From Clostridiaceae bacterium (GTDB lineage: Bacteria; Bacillota; Clostridia; Lachnospirales; Lachnospiraceae), in assembly GCA_910575795.1 (NCBI GenBank), contig CAJTGE010000015.1, positions 1 through 64,000 on the forward strand: a DNA stretch of 64,000 nt, given 5' to 3'. This document shows positions 52,165 through 61,926 of this stretch, in pieces; the stretch's first letter is position 1; every line of letters begins with the position of its first letter. The notes beneath the pieces were generated by a model that did no database searches, was not told the DNA's origin, and saw only the letters and a program-made list of their open reading frames with translations. The position numbers were made by a program, and so were the translations under genes.

Positions 52165-53601
52165 TTACAAAAGCTCGTCTTCCTCATGCATTTCCTTCCA
52201 TAAGGCGAGGCTGACCCGCTCGCCGCACCGGCCGTCCGCCAGGGGAAGATCCCGCTGGAGTATGATAGCCCTGAGTTCCCTTTTTGGATCGCTGCCATGG
52301 CGTATTTGCTCCAAAAATCGTATGATGCCCTGAAAATTATCTGTGTATTCCATCCATTCGGTACTGATAAACTCTTCCCCGGCAGGGACTAATACCGGGA
52401 CATCAATCCATAACAGCGGTTTATCCATAGGAAGGTATTGCGGCATCATGGAACTGAGATCAGAGAACTGGGCGTCTGAATATACAAATGAAGCCAGAAA
52501 TGAGGATTCCTGGTCCAATATGGCATTGGGGGCTTCAGTTACGCACTGGATACAATGCTGTAAAAATGAGTAGTGCTCAGGAGAGTGTACCTTTGTCACG
52601 GTTTCCGTCATCGGGTGGGGACGCCAGATGAGCGCGCAGTCTTCATGTTCTTGGAACCATTTGAATATATCATTAAAAAATCTCACGGAAGATACACTGA
52701 TATCATACCAGGTGTTCCAGAGAAAAACCTTTTTATCTTTTATTTTTTCCCATCCGCCTGGTAAAGCGGCGCCGTTTTTTGCCGCCTTTATGATAGGATC
52801 CATTTTGGGTATCCCGGTCACCAGCATATTCTGGCCATGGCAGCGGGAGTACCTGCGATAATATTCGTAATGCTTTTGGCTGGAGCCGAGCACCCGCCAT
52901 GACACGTCATAAACATTAAGCTGGCATAACTCTTTGGGAGACTGCTCCAGGACGATATCAGTTAAAAAATAAGGTATATATACTAACCGTGTATGCGCCG
53001 CGATATGCTCCGGCCAGAACTGCGGGAGCGTACAGCTTTCATAGGGCTGGCAGATAAGCGCCAGATCCGGGCAGTCCTTTTCCAGGCTGTACTGGCTGTA
53101 TCCCAGAAACGGGATGCCTAAGCGGGTAAGATAATCGCTGTAAATGACCTCCTGGCGCTGTTCGCCGTTTACATTGGCCATGCGGAAAACGGGCGTAAGG
53201 ACCACAACCGGGTCAAAGCGGGGATCATCTCTCATAAATTCATAAACGCTTTCCAGAGAATCCCATTTTTCTCCAAGCTCCGCAAAGAAGGCCACGCGGA
53301 CCCGGTAGTCGATCTCGCCGGGAAGGCGGCGGATCCATTCCGGCAATTCTTCCTGCAGGGCGGCGTATGTCCGGCCGGTTTCCCACTGACGCCGGATGTT
53401 CTGCAGCCTCTCCATAAGGCTGGCGGAGCGCAGATCCCCGCGGTGTTCGGTAAGTATGCGTTCGATCCGCTCCAGCATGATTCGTCCGTTTTCATAGAGC
53501 TCCTCCTTCAGCGCGGCATTCTCCGCTGCCTGAAGGTATCCCGCCGCGTCCAGCAGGGTCTTCCCCATATTTGTGATGTAAACGAGCATGGAATATCTCA
53601 T
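52165..53601 (-). CDS. CDP-glycerol glycerophosphotransferase-like protein
   Basis: This 478-residue protein has a helical N-terminal 150 residues (E-L-Y-E-N-G-R-I-M-L-E-R-I-E-R-I-L). A two-domain GT-B-like part follows, with L-V-Y-I-P-Y-F-L-T-D, V-T-G-I-P-K-M-D-P-I, L-W-N-T-W-Y-D-I and W-R-P-H-P. This R-P-H-P box is typical of TagB/TagF-type enzymes. ATG at 53601 follows AGAAAGGG. The frame is open further upstream only because it crosses a palindromic element. It may add glycerol phosphate to a wall or surface polymer. Confidence 0.72.
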   Translation of the reverse strand: MRYSMLVYITNMGKTLLDAAGYLQAAENAALKEELYENGRIMLERIERILTEHRGDLRSASLMERLQNIRRQWETGRTYAALQEELPEWIRRLPGEIDYRVRVAFFAELGEKWDSLESVYEFMRDDPRFDPVVVLTPVFRMANVNGEQRQEVIYSDYLTRLGIPFLGYSQYSLEKDCPDLALICQPYESCTLPQFWPEHIAAHTRLVYIPYFLTDIVLEQSPKELCQLNVYDVSWRVLGSSQKHYEYYRRYSRCHGQNMLVTGIPKMDPIIKAAKNGAALPGGWEKIKDKKVFLWNTWYDISVSSVRFFNDIFKWFQEHEDCALIWRPHPMTETVTKVHSPEHYSFLQHCIQCVTEAPNAILDQESSFLASFVYSDAQFSDLSSMMPQYLPMDKPLLWIDVPVLVPAGEEFISTEWMEYTDNFQGIIRFLEQIRHGSDPKRELRAIILQRDLPLADGRCGERVSLALWKEMHEEDELL

Positions 53602-53646
53602 AATGAAACCCTTTCTGCTGTTGTCATTTGTGTGCACAGCCGTAGT

Positions 53647-53801
53647 GCTCCATCCGGACAGTATTGAACTGCCAGCGCCGAATATTTTGCCATCTGCCGC
53701 GTTGTCGTCAGTCAACGATGCCACCGCATCGCCTCCTTGCTCCGCCTTGCAGGCTGACAAAATATTCGGCGCTGGCAGTTCAATTACTGTCCGGATGGAG
53801 C
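53647..53801. repeat. 155-bp palindrome upstream of the transferase gene
   Basis: Arms of about 43 bases start GCTCCATCCGGACAGTA and contain CTGCCAGCGCCGAATATTTTG, with its complement on the right. The loop region (53690-53757) pairs weakly. The transferase start lies 46 bases away on the minus strand, so the element would be in its 5' leader. The stretch 53802-54459 that follows shows no gene or signal that I can support. Confidence 0.8.
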
Positions 53802-54459
53802 AGTAGTATGAAATGTTCTTGTTTTCTCTTTCATATTCCCGGAGTCTTCCCCACGCCTGATTATGTGAGAATCCGGGAACCCCTTTTAAACATCGGCTGG
53901 ATTGGCGGGAAATTAAGGGGAAGTAAGCGGCAACACTCCGATTATTCACGGCCTGGCTAAAAAGCAGCCGTTCCGTGGACTGTAACGGTTGATACGCTAC
54001 TATTCACGGGTAGTATTCCGCGACGTGCTTCTATAATTAATTCTCAGATAAGATATACAGAGGATTCCGGCTGCCAGAATCCGACGCCCGTTATCTCTGT
54101 GTACATCTTGAGACAGCGTTTTTATGTAATGCTCCCCCTGATGCCTTTTACTTTCTGAAAAAAAACTGCTTAATCCATAACTGCAACACCATACAGCATA
54201 TTTTGGGAAGATATTGATTCTTTCGGCAGGTTATAGTTGAATAGGTTCCGTGAATAACATTACAAGAGAGTGGACGCAGACGAAAGGGGGAAAAGGGATT
54301 GCTACCGGGCGACAGGAATACATAGTCAGGGAATTTATGCTTCACGGCATACGGGTTTTGTGGAGTACAAAAGTCCAGGGGGTTTGAAAGATTCAGGAAA
54401 TATGGTAAAATACCCTTAAATACCCAAACGACGCATTTGCACAAAAGAGGTGACACACA

Positions 54460-56079
54460 TTGAATCTGTATAAAATCATGCTGGTTGACGATGAGGAGGA
54501 GGTGCGCAAGAGTATTATCCGCAAGATCGACTGGAGCGCGGCCGGGTTTGAAGTGATTGGAGACGCGGAAAACGGCAAGGAGGCCCTTGAAAAGATCGAT
54601 CAGATTGAACCGGATGTGGTTTTAACCGACATCCGTATGCCGTACATGGACGGGCTTTCCATGGCGGAAGCGATCCGGCAGAGGCATCCGTCCATTAAGA
54701 TCGTGATATTTTCCGGCTTCGACGAATTTGAGTACGCGAAAAAGGCGATCAAGCTGAATGTGATTGAATATATTTTAAAGCCGGTGAATGTGGAGGAGCT
54801 GACCGCAATCCTCAAACGAATCAAAAACAATCTGGATGAGGAGATTGAGCAGAAGCGCAACGTGAGCCTCCTGCGCGAGAGCTACGTCAAAAATCTGCCG
54901 ATCATCCGGGAGCATTTCCTGAATGATCTGATCCATGGCGGGATGGATCCAAAAGAGATTCCGGAGAAGCTTAAGGAGTATCACATTGACATCGGCGGGG
55001 CGGCTGAGTGGGTGGCGGCCGCGATCCATCTGGAGCCGGATGAAAAGGTGGACCGGGCCGTTTCGCTGCACAAGGAGAGGGAGCTGATTCCCATATCCGT
55101 CCAGAACCTGATCCGGGGAAAGCTTGAGGGGCGCTACCGCTTTACCATGTTCCACTCCTCGTTTGAGAGCGTGCTGATCGCCGCGATCGACGAGAATAAT
55201 ACGCAGACCGGCCTGGTGGCGCTTCTGGAAGATATCTGCAAGGAGACGAGGAAGATCCTGGAGGTGACGGTGACGATCGGCGTGGGCGTGAGCTGCCCGG
55301 ATCTGGCGGAGGCCGGCCTTTCGTTCCACTCTGCGTTAAACGCGCTCGGCTATCGCGCCGTGGCCGGGTCGGGCGGCGTGATCTGTATCCGCGACATGGA
55401 GCCGGTTCATTCGGAAACGCTGCAGTTCGACAGCCGGATGGAGTCCGCCCTGATTGCGGCCGTAAAATTCGGGCCGGGCGAGGCGATCCGCGCGGCCGTG
55501 GACGAGACGGTTAAAAAGATGGAGCAGGCCAGGGTGCATTACCGGCAGTATCAGGCGTATATCCTGGCAGTGATCAACGCCCTGACACAGCTCACGCAGC
55601 AGTATGACTTACAGATCAGCGACATGTTTGATGCGGAAACCGATTATTTTGAGCTGCTCGGCAAGGTGGAACAGACAGAATATATCCGCCGGCGCCTGGA
55701 GGAGATGGCGCTTCGCATCAACCGTGTCATGGCGGAGGAGCGGAGCAATACGACCAAACATGTGATCCGGGAGGCCAAGCGCTATATTCAGGACAACTAT
55801 CCGGATCCGGAGCTCTCGGTGGAGAAGATCTGCCGCCATTTACATATAAGCCCCGCCTATTTTTCAACGGTATTTAAAAAGGAGACGGGACAGGCATATA
55901 TCGCGTATCTGACGGATGTGCGGCTTTCACGGGCGGTGGAGCTGCTTTTGACGACGGGGGATAAGACGTACGTGATTGCGGAGAAGGTGGGGTATCCGGA
56001 GCAGAATTATTTTAGCTATGTGTTTAAAAAGAAGTTTGGGGTGTCTCCTACGAAGTATAGGGGGCAGGCGCAGGGGTGA
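54460..56079 (+). CDS. YesN-like response regulator (AraC type)
   Basis: This 539-residue protein has a receiver domain with D-D-E-E near 9-12 and phospho-acceptor in V-V-L-T-D-I-R-M-P near 53. A long middle domain follows, then a C-terminal AraC helix-turn-helix pair (I-S-P-A-Y-F-S-T-V-F-K-K-E-T-G; V-G-Y-P-E-Q-N-Y-F-S-Y-V-F-K-K-K-F-G-V-S-P). The start is TTG with GAGGTGA upstream. It should activate the sugar transporter genes downstream in response to YesM. Confidence 0.92.
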   Translation: MNLYKIMLVDDEEEVRKSIIRKIDWSAAGFEVIGDAENGKEALEKIDQIEPDVVLTDIRMPYMDGLSMAEAIRQRHPSIKIVIFSGFDEFEYAKKAIKLNVIEYILKPVNVEELTAILKRIKNNLDEEIEQKRNVSLLRESYVKNLPIIREHFLNDLIHGGMDPKEIPEKLKEYHIDIGGAAEWVAAAIHLEPDEKVDRAVSLHKERELIPISVQNLIRGKLEGRYRFTMFHSSFESVLIAAIDENNTQTGLVALLEDICKETRKILEVTVTIGVGVSCPDLAEAGLSFHSALNALGYRAVAGSGGVICIRDMEPVHSETLQFDSRMESALIAAVKFGPGEAIRAAVDETVKKMEQARVHYRQYQAYILAVINALTQLTQQYDLQISDMFDAETDYFELLGKVEQTEYIRRRLEEMALRINRVMAEERSNTTKHVIREAKRYIQDNYPDPELSVEKICRHLHISPAYFSTVFKKETGQAYIAYLTDVRLSRAVELLLTTGDKTYVIAEKVGYPEQNYFSYVFKKKFGVSPTKYRGQAQG

Positions 56080-56234
56080 GAGCTGTCCGCGGCGGCCTTT
56101 TCATGACCTGCCATGCCGTCATTATTAACACTTAAAGCCTTGCGGTTTATATCACGGTAAAGGCCCCGCAGAGTGGAAATATTTTCATAAATACTATGAA
56201 AAAAGACACAATCCAAAGACAGATCGCGCCGCTA

Positions 56235-56394
56235 GAGCGTGTTTGAAAATTGCTTTCTGGTAGCTGTGCGTGCCACTTTGTGGGAGATTTGTGCCAAATG
56301 AACGCGGCGCAGCGGGCTGCGTTAAGTGAATTTGGCACAAATATACCGCGAAGTGGGGCGTGCAGATGCCAGGAATGAATTTTCAAACACGCTC
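56235..56394. mobile_element. 160-bp MITE-like palindromic element, copy 2
   Basis: Same length and ends as the copy at 24732, only a few substitutions apart, with TA at 56233-56234 and 56395-56396. It lies between the YesN and YesM genes, and its right edge touches the A-G-G-G-G-G ribosome site of YesM. The 56080-56234 stretch before it shows no gene. Confidence 0.85.
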
Positions 56395-56414
56395 TAAAAG
56401 GGGGAACATAAAAA

Positions 56415-58226
56415 TTGAAAGAGCGCAAAAGAGAAAACCGCCTTTTCAACACCAGCATCCGCACCGCGATTTTCATCTATTTCACAGTAACCGCCCTGGC
56501 AGCCGGCCTTTTGATCACATTTTTCCTCTACAAACGCCTATCCAACCAGGTGCTGGAGGTGGTGCGGGAGGAGAACCAGAGCCTGATCGGACAGGCGGCG
56601 CGGTCGGTGGAGTCGTATCTTCGGACCGTGATGAAGCTGTCGGATTCTCTGTATTACGGCGCGGTGAAGAATGCGAATCTGGCTACGCAGTCGATCTATG
56701 ACGAGCTGATGCTCCTGTATGACAGCAATAAGGACAATGTGGACAATATCGCCCTGTTTTCGGAGGATGGGAGCCTGGTGGAGGCCGCTCCGGCGGCCCG
56801 TGTCAAGGCAAATGTGGATGTGACGAAGGAGGACTGGTTTCTGGCGGCGCTGGAAAAGACGGAGAACCAGCATTTTTCACTTCCTCATGTGCAGTATATC
56901 TTTGACGGCGGCGAGGATCAGTACCGATGGGTGATCTCGCTTTCGCGGGCGGTGGAGCTGACGCGGGGAACCTCCACTTCGCAGGGAGTCCTTCTGGTGG
57001 ATGTGAGTTACTCGAGCCTGGAACAGCTTTTTGACGGGATCACCATGGGAACAGGGGGATACGTGTATCTGATGAGCGGAGACGGGGAGCTTTTGTACCA
57101 TCCGAAGATGCAGCTCATTGATTCCGGGCGCGTGAAGGAGAACCACCGAGCGGCTGCGGGGTACCGGGACGGGAACCACCTGGAGGAATTTGAGGGCGCG
57201 AGCCGCATTGTGGCTGTGAAATCCATTGGCTATACGGGCTGGAAGGTGGTGGGCGTCACGCCGGAGCATGTGGTTTCCTTAAATACCATCCGCACCCGGC
57301 TGTTTATTGTGTTTCTGATCGCGCTGATTCTGTTTGTCCTGGCCCTGATCAACGCCTACATTTCCTCGCGCATCACGGATCCCATCAAGGAGCTGGAGAA
57401 ATCGGTAGGCGTGCTGGAGGAGGGAAATTTAGACGCGCCGGTTTATATCGGCGGTTCGTATGAGATCCGGCGCCTGGGGAAATCGATCGGGGATATGGCG
57501 GCCCAGATCCGCGTTCTGATGCAGGATATTGTGCGGGAACACGAGGCCAAGCGCAAGCAGGAATTCGACACCCTGCAGTCGCAGATCAACCCGCATTTCC
57601 TCTATAATACGCTGGATATTATTGTGTGGATGATTGAAAATGAGCAGAAGGCCGAGGCCGCCCAGGCCGTGACGGCGCTGGCGCGTTTTTTCCGCATCAG
57701 CTTAAGCCGGGGAAAGAGCATTATCACGCTCGGAGACGAGCTGGAGCATGTGCGCAGCTACTTAATGATTCAGCATATGCGCTTTAAAAACAAGTTTTCC
57801 TATGAGATCCGCGCGGAGGAAGGGCTCCTGGGGCTTGGGAGCATCAAGCTGATGCTGCAGCCTCTGGTGGAGAATGCGATCTACCACGGAATGGAATTCA
57901 TGGACGGGGACGGGGAGATCCTTGTGGCGGCGTGGAAAGACGGGGAAGAGCTGTATGTGCAGGTGAGCGACAACGGGCTGGGCATGACGGAGCGGCAGGT
58001 GGAACGGCTTTTTAGCGACGGCCCGCATACGGCCTCCCCCAAGGGATCGGGGATCGGCGTGAAAAATGTAAACGAGCGGATCAAGCTGTATTTCGGCGAG
58101 GAATACGGCCTGTCGATTGAGTCTGAGCCGGATGAGGGGACGAAAGTCCTGCTTCACCTGCCGGCGGCGCCTTACGAGGAGGCGGCCCGGAAAGAATGGG
58201 GGATGGCGGCGCTGTTTGATGGCTGA
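56415..58226 (+). CDS. YesM-like sensor histidine kinase
   Basis: This 603-residue protein has a first membrane helix near 20-42, a Cache-like extracytoplasmic domain to about 290, and a second helix near 295-320. A HAMP domain follows (I-T-D-P-I-K-E-L-E), then L-Q-S-Q-I-N-P-H-F-L-Y-N-T-L-D with His near 394, then L-Q-P-L-V-E-N-A-I-Y-H-G and D-N-G-L-G-M. The start is TTG. It pairs with the YesN-like regulator and probably responds to sugar, perhaps through the anchored binding protein that follows. Confidence 0.9.
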   Translation: MKERKRENRLFNTSIRTAIFIYFTVTALAAGLLITFFLYKRLSNQVLEVVREENQSLIGQAARSVESYLRTVMKLSDSLYYGAVKNANLATQSIYDELMLLYDSNKDNVDNIALFSEDGSLVEAAPAARVKANVDVTKEDWFLAALEKTENQHFSLPHVQYIFDGGEDQYRWVISLSRAVELTRGTSTSQGVLLVDVSYSSLEQLFDGITMGTGGYVYLMSGDGELLYHPKMQLIDSGRVKENHRAAAGYRDGNHLEEFEGASRIVAVKSIGYTGWKVVGVTPEHVVSLNTIRTRLFIVFLIALILFVLALINAYISSRITDPIKELEKSVGVLEEGNLDAPVYIGGSYEIRRLGKSIGDMAAQIRVLMQDIVREHEAKRKQEFDTLQSQINPHFLYNTLDIIVWMIENEQKAEAAQAVTALARFFRISLSRGKSIITLGDELEHVRSYLMIQHMRFKNKFSYEIRAEEGLLGLGSIKLMLQPLVENAIYHGMEFMDGDGEILVAAWKDGEELYVQVSDNGLGMTERQVERLFSDGPHTASPKGSGIGVKNVNERIKLYFGEEYGLSIESEPDEGTKVLLHLPAAPYEEAARKEWGMAALFDG

Positions 58227-58241
58227 GAGAGGGGGGAGCGG

Positions 58242-59210
58242 ATGTTAAAACGGGAGAAGCTTTTGTGGGCGCTGTTTGCGGGGATTCTGGCAGTCCTTTA
58301 CCTTTTGTCCTCCACGGATCTGATTATAAAGGAAAAGAAGACGGAGATCTATACGGTGTCTGTGATCATCAGCGACACATCCGATGAATGTTACGGGAGC
58401 TTCAAAAAGGGCGTGGAACAGGCGGCGGCCGAATATAATGTCGATATCCGTTTCATCACCCTGTATGAAAAGGGGGACAGCGCGCAGCAGATGGAATTTC
58501 TGAGGCGGGAGATCGACGACGGGACCGGGGCCGTGATTCTGGAGCCGGCGGATCCGGCGGAGTGCAGGAGGCTTCTCGACTCCTTTACCCCCGGAAGCCC
58601 TGTGATTGTGACCGGAAGCCTGATTCACAGCGACCGGGCGGCGGCCTGCGTCAGCGTGGACGCCTCCCTTGCGGGGCGCAGGCTGGGGGAGGCGGTATCC
58701 CGGGACGGCGCGCCCGGCCGTTTCGTTGCGGTTTTTACGGAAAATCTGGACTACGGAAGCGTCCGGGAGCTGTATGACGGCTTTTTGTCCGCTCTTGACG
58801 GACAAAACGGCGAAATCTGCCTGTATGAGACGTCAAAGGGAGAACACATGGAGGAGGCGGTGAGATCCCTGTCGTCAAAGGGGGAAAGGGCGGCCGTCGT
58901 GGCTCTGGATCCTTCCAGCACCCGGGAAGCGGCGAAGCTTTTGGAGGAGGAACCGTTTTACAGAGAATCTGTTGCCGCGCTCTACGGGACAGGCGCTACG
59001 CCGGCGCTGTTAAACAGCCTCGATCAGGGCGTGATCCGGGGCCTTCTGACAAGCAATGCATTTGACAACGGATATCTGTGCGTGGAACAGGCGGTGGGCG
59101 CGATCCGCAGGCAGAGCATTGAAGCAGTGATCCTATTGGATTCATATTTTATTGAAAAAGACGATTTGCGGGATCGGCAGTACGAAAAAATGCTGTATCC
59201 GATGAGTTAG
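58242..59210 (+). CDS. Membrane-anchored sugar-binding protein
   Basis: This 322-residue protein has an uncleaved-looking N-terminal helix (residues 7-24) and then a periplasmic-binding fold of type I (V-S-V-I-I-S-D-T-S-D-E-C-Y-G-S-F, A-V-I-L-E-P-A-D-P, V-I-V-T-G-S-L). The lipobox Cys is absent, so it stays tethered by the helix. It starts 15 bases after the kinase. It likely presents sugar to the kinase and does not feed the transporter. Confidence 0.8.
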   Translation: MLKREKLLWALFAGILAVLYLLSSTDLIIKEKKTEIYTVSVIISDTSDECYGSFKKGVEQAAAEYNVDIRFITLYEKGDSAQQMEFLRREIDDGTGAVILEPADPAECRRLLDSFTPGSPVIVTGSLIHSDRAAACVSVDASLAGRRLGEAVSRDGAPGRFVAVFTENLDYGSVRELYDGFLSALDGQNGEICLYETSKGEHMEEAVRSLSSKGERAAVVALDPSSTREAAKLLEEEPFYRESVAALYGTGATPALLNSLDQGVIRGLLTSNAFDNGYLCVEQAVGAIRRQSIEAVILLDSYFIEKDDLRDRQYEKMLYPMS

Positions 59211-59230
59211 AAACAGCCTTTTTCGCTGCA

Positions 59231-59399
59231 GCTAGTACAGCGTTGCTTAAATTTCAGTGAATACATTGCTTGATATCGGTGTCATCTGTGCGTCTGCGAA
59301 GCGACGGCGTAGTGGCGCCTACGTCTAGCTTCGCAGGCGTGCAGAGGGCGCTGATAGCGAGTGATTTATTCACTGGAATTTAGGCAATGCTGTACTAGC
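59231..59399. repeat. 169-bp palindrome between two sugar-binding genes
   Basis: GCTAGTACAGCGTTGCTTAA and the matching right end pair over 32 bases with three mismatches. An inner TGCGAAGC / GCTTCGCA and GTAGTGGCGCCTAC form a second hairpin. It has the same size class as the others but a different sequence. Confidence 0.8.
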
Positions 59400-59482
59400 C
59401 TGAATGTACTCCCAAAGTCCGCCGCGCCTGCCTATGGGTCTGATTTTCCGGGAGTTCATCTGGCTGAAGGAGAGGAATACGA

Positions 59483-60511
59483 ATGAAGAAACGATACGCT
59501 TTTCTGGCCGCGGCGGCCGTCTCATTCACGGCCGCGGCGCTTTTCTGGCAGAGCCGGACGCAGAGCCGGAACGAAGAAAATAAGGAGATCCGGATCGGGA
59601 TTGCCCTGTACCGGGGGAATGATCCGTTTATTAACAGCCTGCGCTCCCAGATTGAGGACAGGGCCAAGGAGTACGAGCAGGCGACAGGGATCAAGGTCGT
59701 GCTGGACGTAGCGGATCCCAAGGGAAACCAGAACACCCAGAACAGCCAGGTAGAGCGCTTTCTCTCACTGGGCTGCGACGCCCTGTGCGTAAACATGGTT
59801 GATCGCTCGGCGGCCTCGTATGTGATCAACAAAGCCATGGACGCCGACGTTCCGGTGATATTCTTTAACCGTGAGCCCGTGGAGGAGGATATGAAGCGCT
59901 GGGAGCGCCTTTACTATGTCGGTGAAAATGCCAGGGAATCCGCCGTTCTCCAGGGCACAATCCTGGCAGACGCCTGGAAGGCGGATCCGCTTTCCCTTGA
60001 TCTCAACGGAGACGGAAGGGTGAGCTACGTCCTTTTAGAAGGCGAGAGCAGCCATCAGGACTCCTTAATCCGCACGGAGTGGTCTGTCCAGACCTTAAAA
60101 GACGGGGGAATTCCCATCGAACGCCTCACCGGCGGCATTGCCAACTGGGATCGCAGCCAGGCATCGGCCCTCATGGGCCAGTGGCTGGAGGAATTCCCGG
60201 GGCAGATCGAGCTCGTCATCTGCAACAACGACGAGATGGCGCTGGGCGCCGCCGACGCGCTCGAACGCGCAGAAGAAGGCCGTCCCATCCGGATCGTAGG
60301 CATAGACGGCACGCCGCAGGGCCTGGAGGGCGTCAAAAAAGGGAAGCTTTTCGGAACCGTGCGCTGTGACATCAGAGAGTATGCGGAGATCATTTTTGAA
60401 ATCGCCGCCGCAGAAGCCCTGGGACAGGATGTCCGCGGGCAGATTGAGCTTACAAGCGGCATTTACTACGAGTGCGGGCAGGAAGCGGTGACAGGGGAGG
60501 ATTTGCAGTAA
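59483..60511 (+). CDS. Galactose-type sugar-binding protein, tethered
   Basis: This 342-residue protein has a hydrophobic N-terminal segment (residues 5-22) without a lipobox Cys. The fold matches MglB: I-G-I-A-L-Y-R-G-N-D-P-F, N-R-E-P-V, the calcium-loop D-L-N-G-D-G-R-V-S-Y near 172-181, and V-I-C-N-N-D-E-M-A-L-G. GAGAGGAAT precedes the ATG. It is a paralogue of the MglB gene downstream, and its lack of lipid anchor suggests a sensor or alternate-affinity role. Confidence 0.85.
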   Translation: MKKRYAFLAAAAVSFTAAALFWQSRTQSRNEENKEIRIGIALYRGNDPFINSLRSQIEDRAKEYEQATGIKVVLDVADPKGNQNTQNSQVERFLSLGCDALCVNMVDRSAASYVINKAMDADVPVIFFNREPVEEDMKRWERLYYVGENARESAVLQGTILADAWKADPLSLDLNGDGRVSYVLLEGESSHQDSLIRTEWSVQTLKDGGIPIERLTGGIANWDRSQASALMGQWLEEFPGQIELVICNNDEMALGAADALERAEEGRPIRIVGIDGTPQGLEGVKKGKLFGTVRCDIREYAEIIFEIAAAEALGQDVRGQIELTSGIYYECGQEAVTGEDLQ

Positions 60512-60708
60512 AGTGAGAAGACCCGCTCCTGTGAAATTTGACGATTTTTGGAAGAACCTACAAAAAAAATCCCTTCAAGCGCCTGAATCTGAAAAATTTT
60601 TATAAAAGTGCGAAAAAAATCATATGGAAATTTACAAAAAATCCAGGTATAATAAACGTGTCGGTAAGTAAAAACCGACAAAATAAACAGACCAAGGGAG
60701 GATCTATT

Positions 60709-61842
60709 ATGAAACTGAAAAAAGTGATGGCAGTCAGCCTTGCAGCAGCGATGGCCCTTTCCATGACGGCATGCGGCGGCGGAAGCAGCCAGCCGGCAGA
60801 GACGCCCGCGCCGACTGAAGCGGCGGCGAAGGAAGAGACAAAGGCAGAAGAAGCGGCTGACGCGGCTACGGAAGCGGCGGAGTCAGTTGCAGAGGCTGTG
60901 GAAGGAAAGGATCCGGCTGAGATAAAGGTTGGTATTTCCATTTACCAGTTTGCTGATAACTTCATGACCCTTTACCGCACAGAGTTAGAGAACTACTTAG
61001 TAAATGAGCTTGGCCTTAAGAAGGAGAACATCTCCATCATGGACGGCAAGAACGACCAGGGCGAGCAGATGAACCAGATCCGCAACTTTATCACACAGGG
61101 CTGCGATGTTCTGATCGTAAACCTGGTACAGGCTTCCTCTGAGCCGACCGTTACCGAGGAGTGCGCGGCAGCGAACATCCCGGTTGTTTATATCAACCGT
61201 GAGCCGGAGACAGAGAGAGAGCAGGCGTGGGTAGACGAGGGGATCAAAGCTACCTACGTGGGCGCGGATGCCAGACAGTCCGGAACCTTCCAGGGCGAGG
61301 AGATTGCAGAGCTTGAGAACAAGGGCGATGCAGACGGCGACGGCGTGGTCCGCTACATCATGGTACAGGGCGATCCGGAGAACGTAGACGCTCAGTACAG
61401 AACCGAGAAATCCATCGAAGCCTTAACCGCCGCGGGCGTTGAGGTAGAAGAGCTTGTAAAGATGCGCGGCGACTGGGATCAGACCAAAGGCCAGGAGATC
61501 ACCGCGAACGCATTGTCACAGCACGGAGCAAAGATCGACGTTGTATTCTGTAACAACGACGCCATGGCTCTTGGCGCTCTGCAGGCCATCGAGGCAGCAG
61601 GCAGAAAGGTAAATGAGGACATTTATCTGGTAGGCGTGGACGCTCTTGTTGAGGCGGTTGAGAACGTTATGAACAATAAGATGACCGGTACGGTATTCAA
61701 CGATTACTTTGGACAGGCCCACACAGCGGCTGACGTTGCCCTTGACTTCGTAAACGGCAAGGACGTTGAGAACGTATACATGGTTGACTATGTAAAGGTT
61801 ACGACTGAGAACGCAGGAGAGATTCTCGAACTGATCAAGTAA
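60709..61842 (+). CDS. mglB: Galactose/glucose-binding lipoprotein MglB
   Basis: This 377-residue protein has a signal peptide ending M-T-A-C-G-G-G with Cys near residue 19-20, and an Ala/Glu-rich linker to about 65. The binding domain has I-G-I/V-G-I-S-I-Y-Q-F-A-D, Y-I-N-R-E-P-E, a D-A-D-G-D-G-V-V-R-Y calcium loop and F-C-N-N-D-A-M-A-L-G. The ATG at 60709 follows GGGAGGATC. Codon use is biased toward a highly expressed pattern. It delivers sugar to MglAC. Confidence 0.92.
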   Translation: MKLKKVMAVSLAAAMALSMTACGGGSSQPAETPAPTEAAAKEETKAEEAADAATEAAESVAEAVEGKDPAEIKVGISIYQFADNFMTLYRTELENYLVNELGLKKENISIMDGKNDQGEQMNQIRNFITQGCDVLIVNLVQASSEPTVTEECAAANIPVVYINREPETEREQAWVDEGIKATYVGADARQSGTFQGEEIAELENKGDADGDGVVRYIMVQGDPENVDAQYRTEKSIEALTAAGVEVEELVKMRGDWDQTKGQEITANALSQHGAKIDVVFCNNDAMALGALQAIEAAGRKVNEDIYLVGVDALVEAVENVMNNKMTGTVFNDYFGQAHTAADVALDFVNGKDVENVYMVDYVKVTTENAGEILELIK

Positions 61843-61875
61843 TCATCCGCAGGGCGGGAAATAGACAAAGAAACG

Positions 61876-61907
61876 TCGGGTGTGTCCTCAAAAGACACAC
61901 CCGATTT
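61876..61907 (+). terminator. Hairpin between mglB and mglA
   Basis: TCGGGTGTGTC pairs exactly with GACACACCCGA, followed by TTTTAT. It is the type of partial terminator that lets a binding-protein gene be expressed more than the transporter genes behind it. Confidence 0.75.
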
Positions 61908-61926
61908 TATGAAAGGAGAGAATGGG

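Noticed and set aside
53802..54459. Possible regulatory RNA in the 650-base gap before the YesN-like gene
   Set aside because: Only weak local pairings were seen and no known riboswitch core; nothing supportable.
54775..55329. 184-residue minus-strand open frame
   Set aside because: It lies entirely within the YesN-like gene and shows His/Arg-rich antisense composition.
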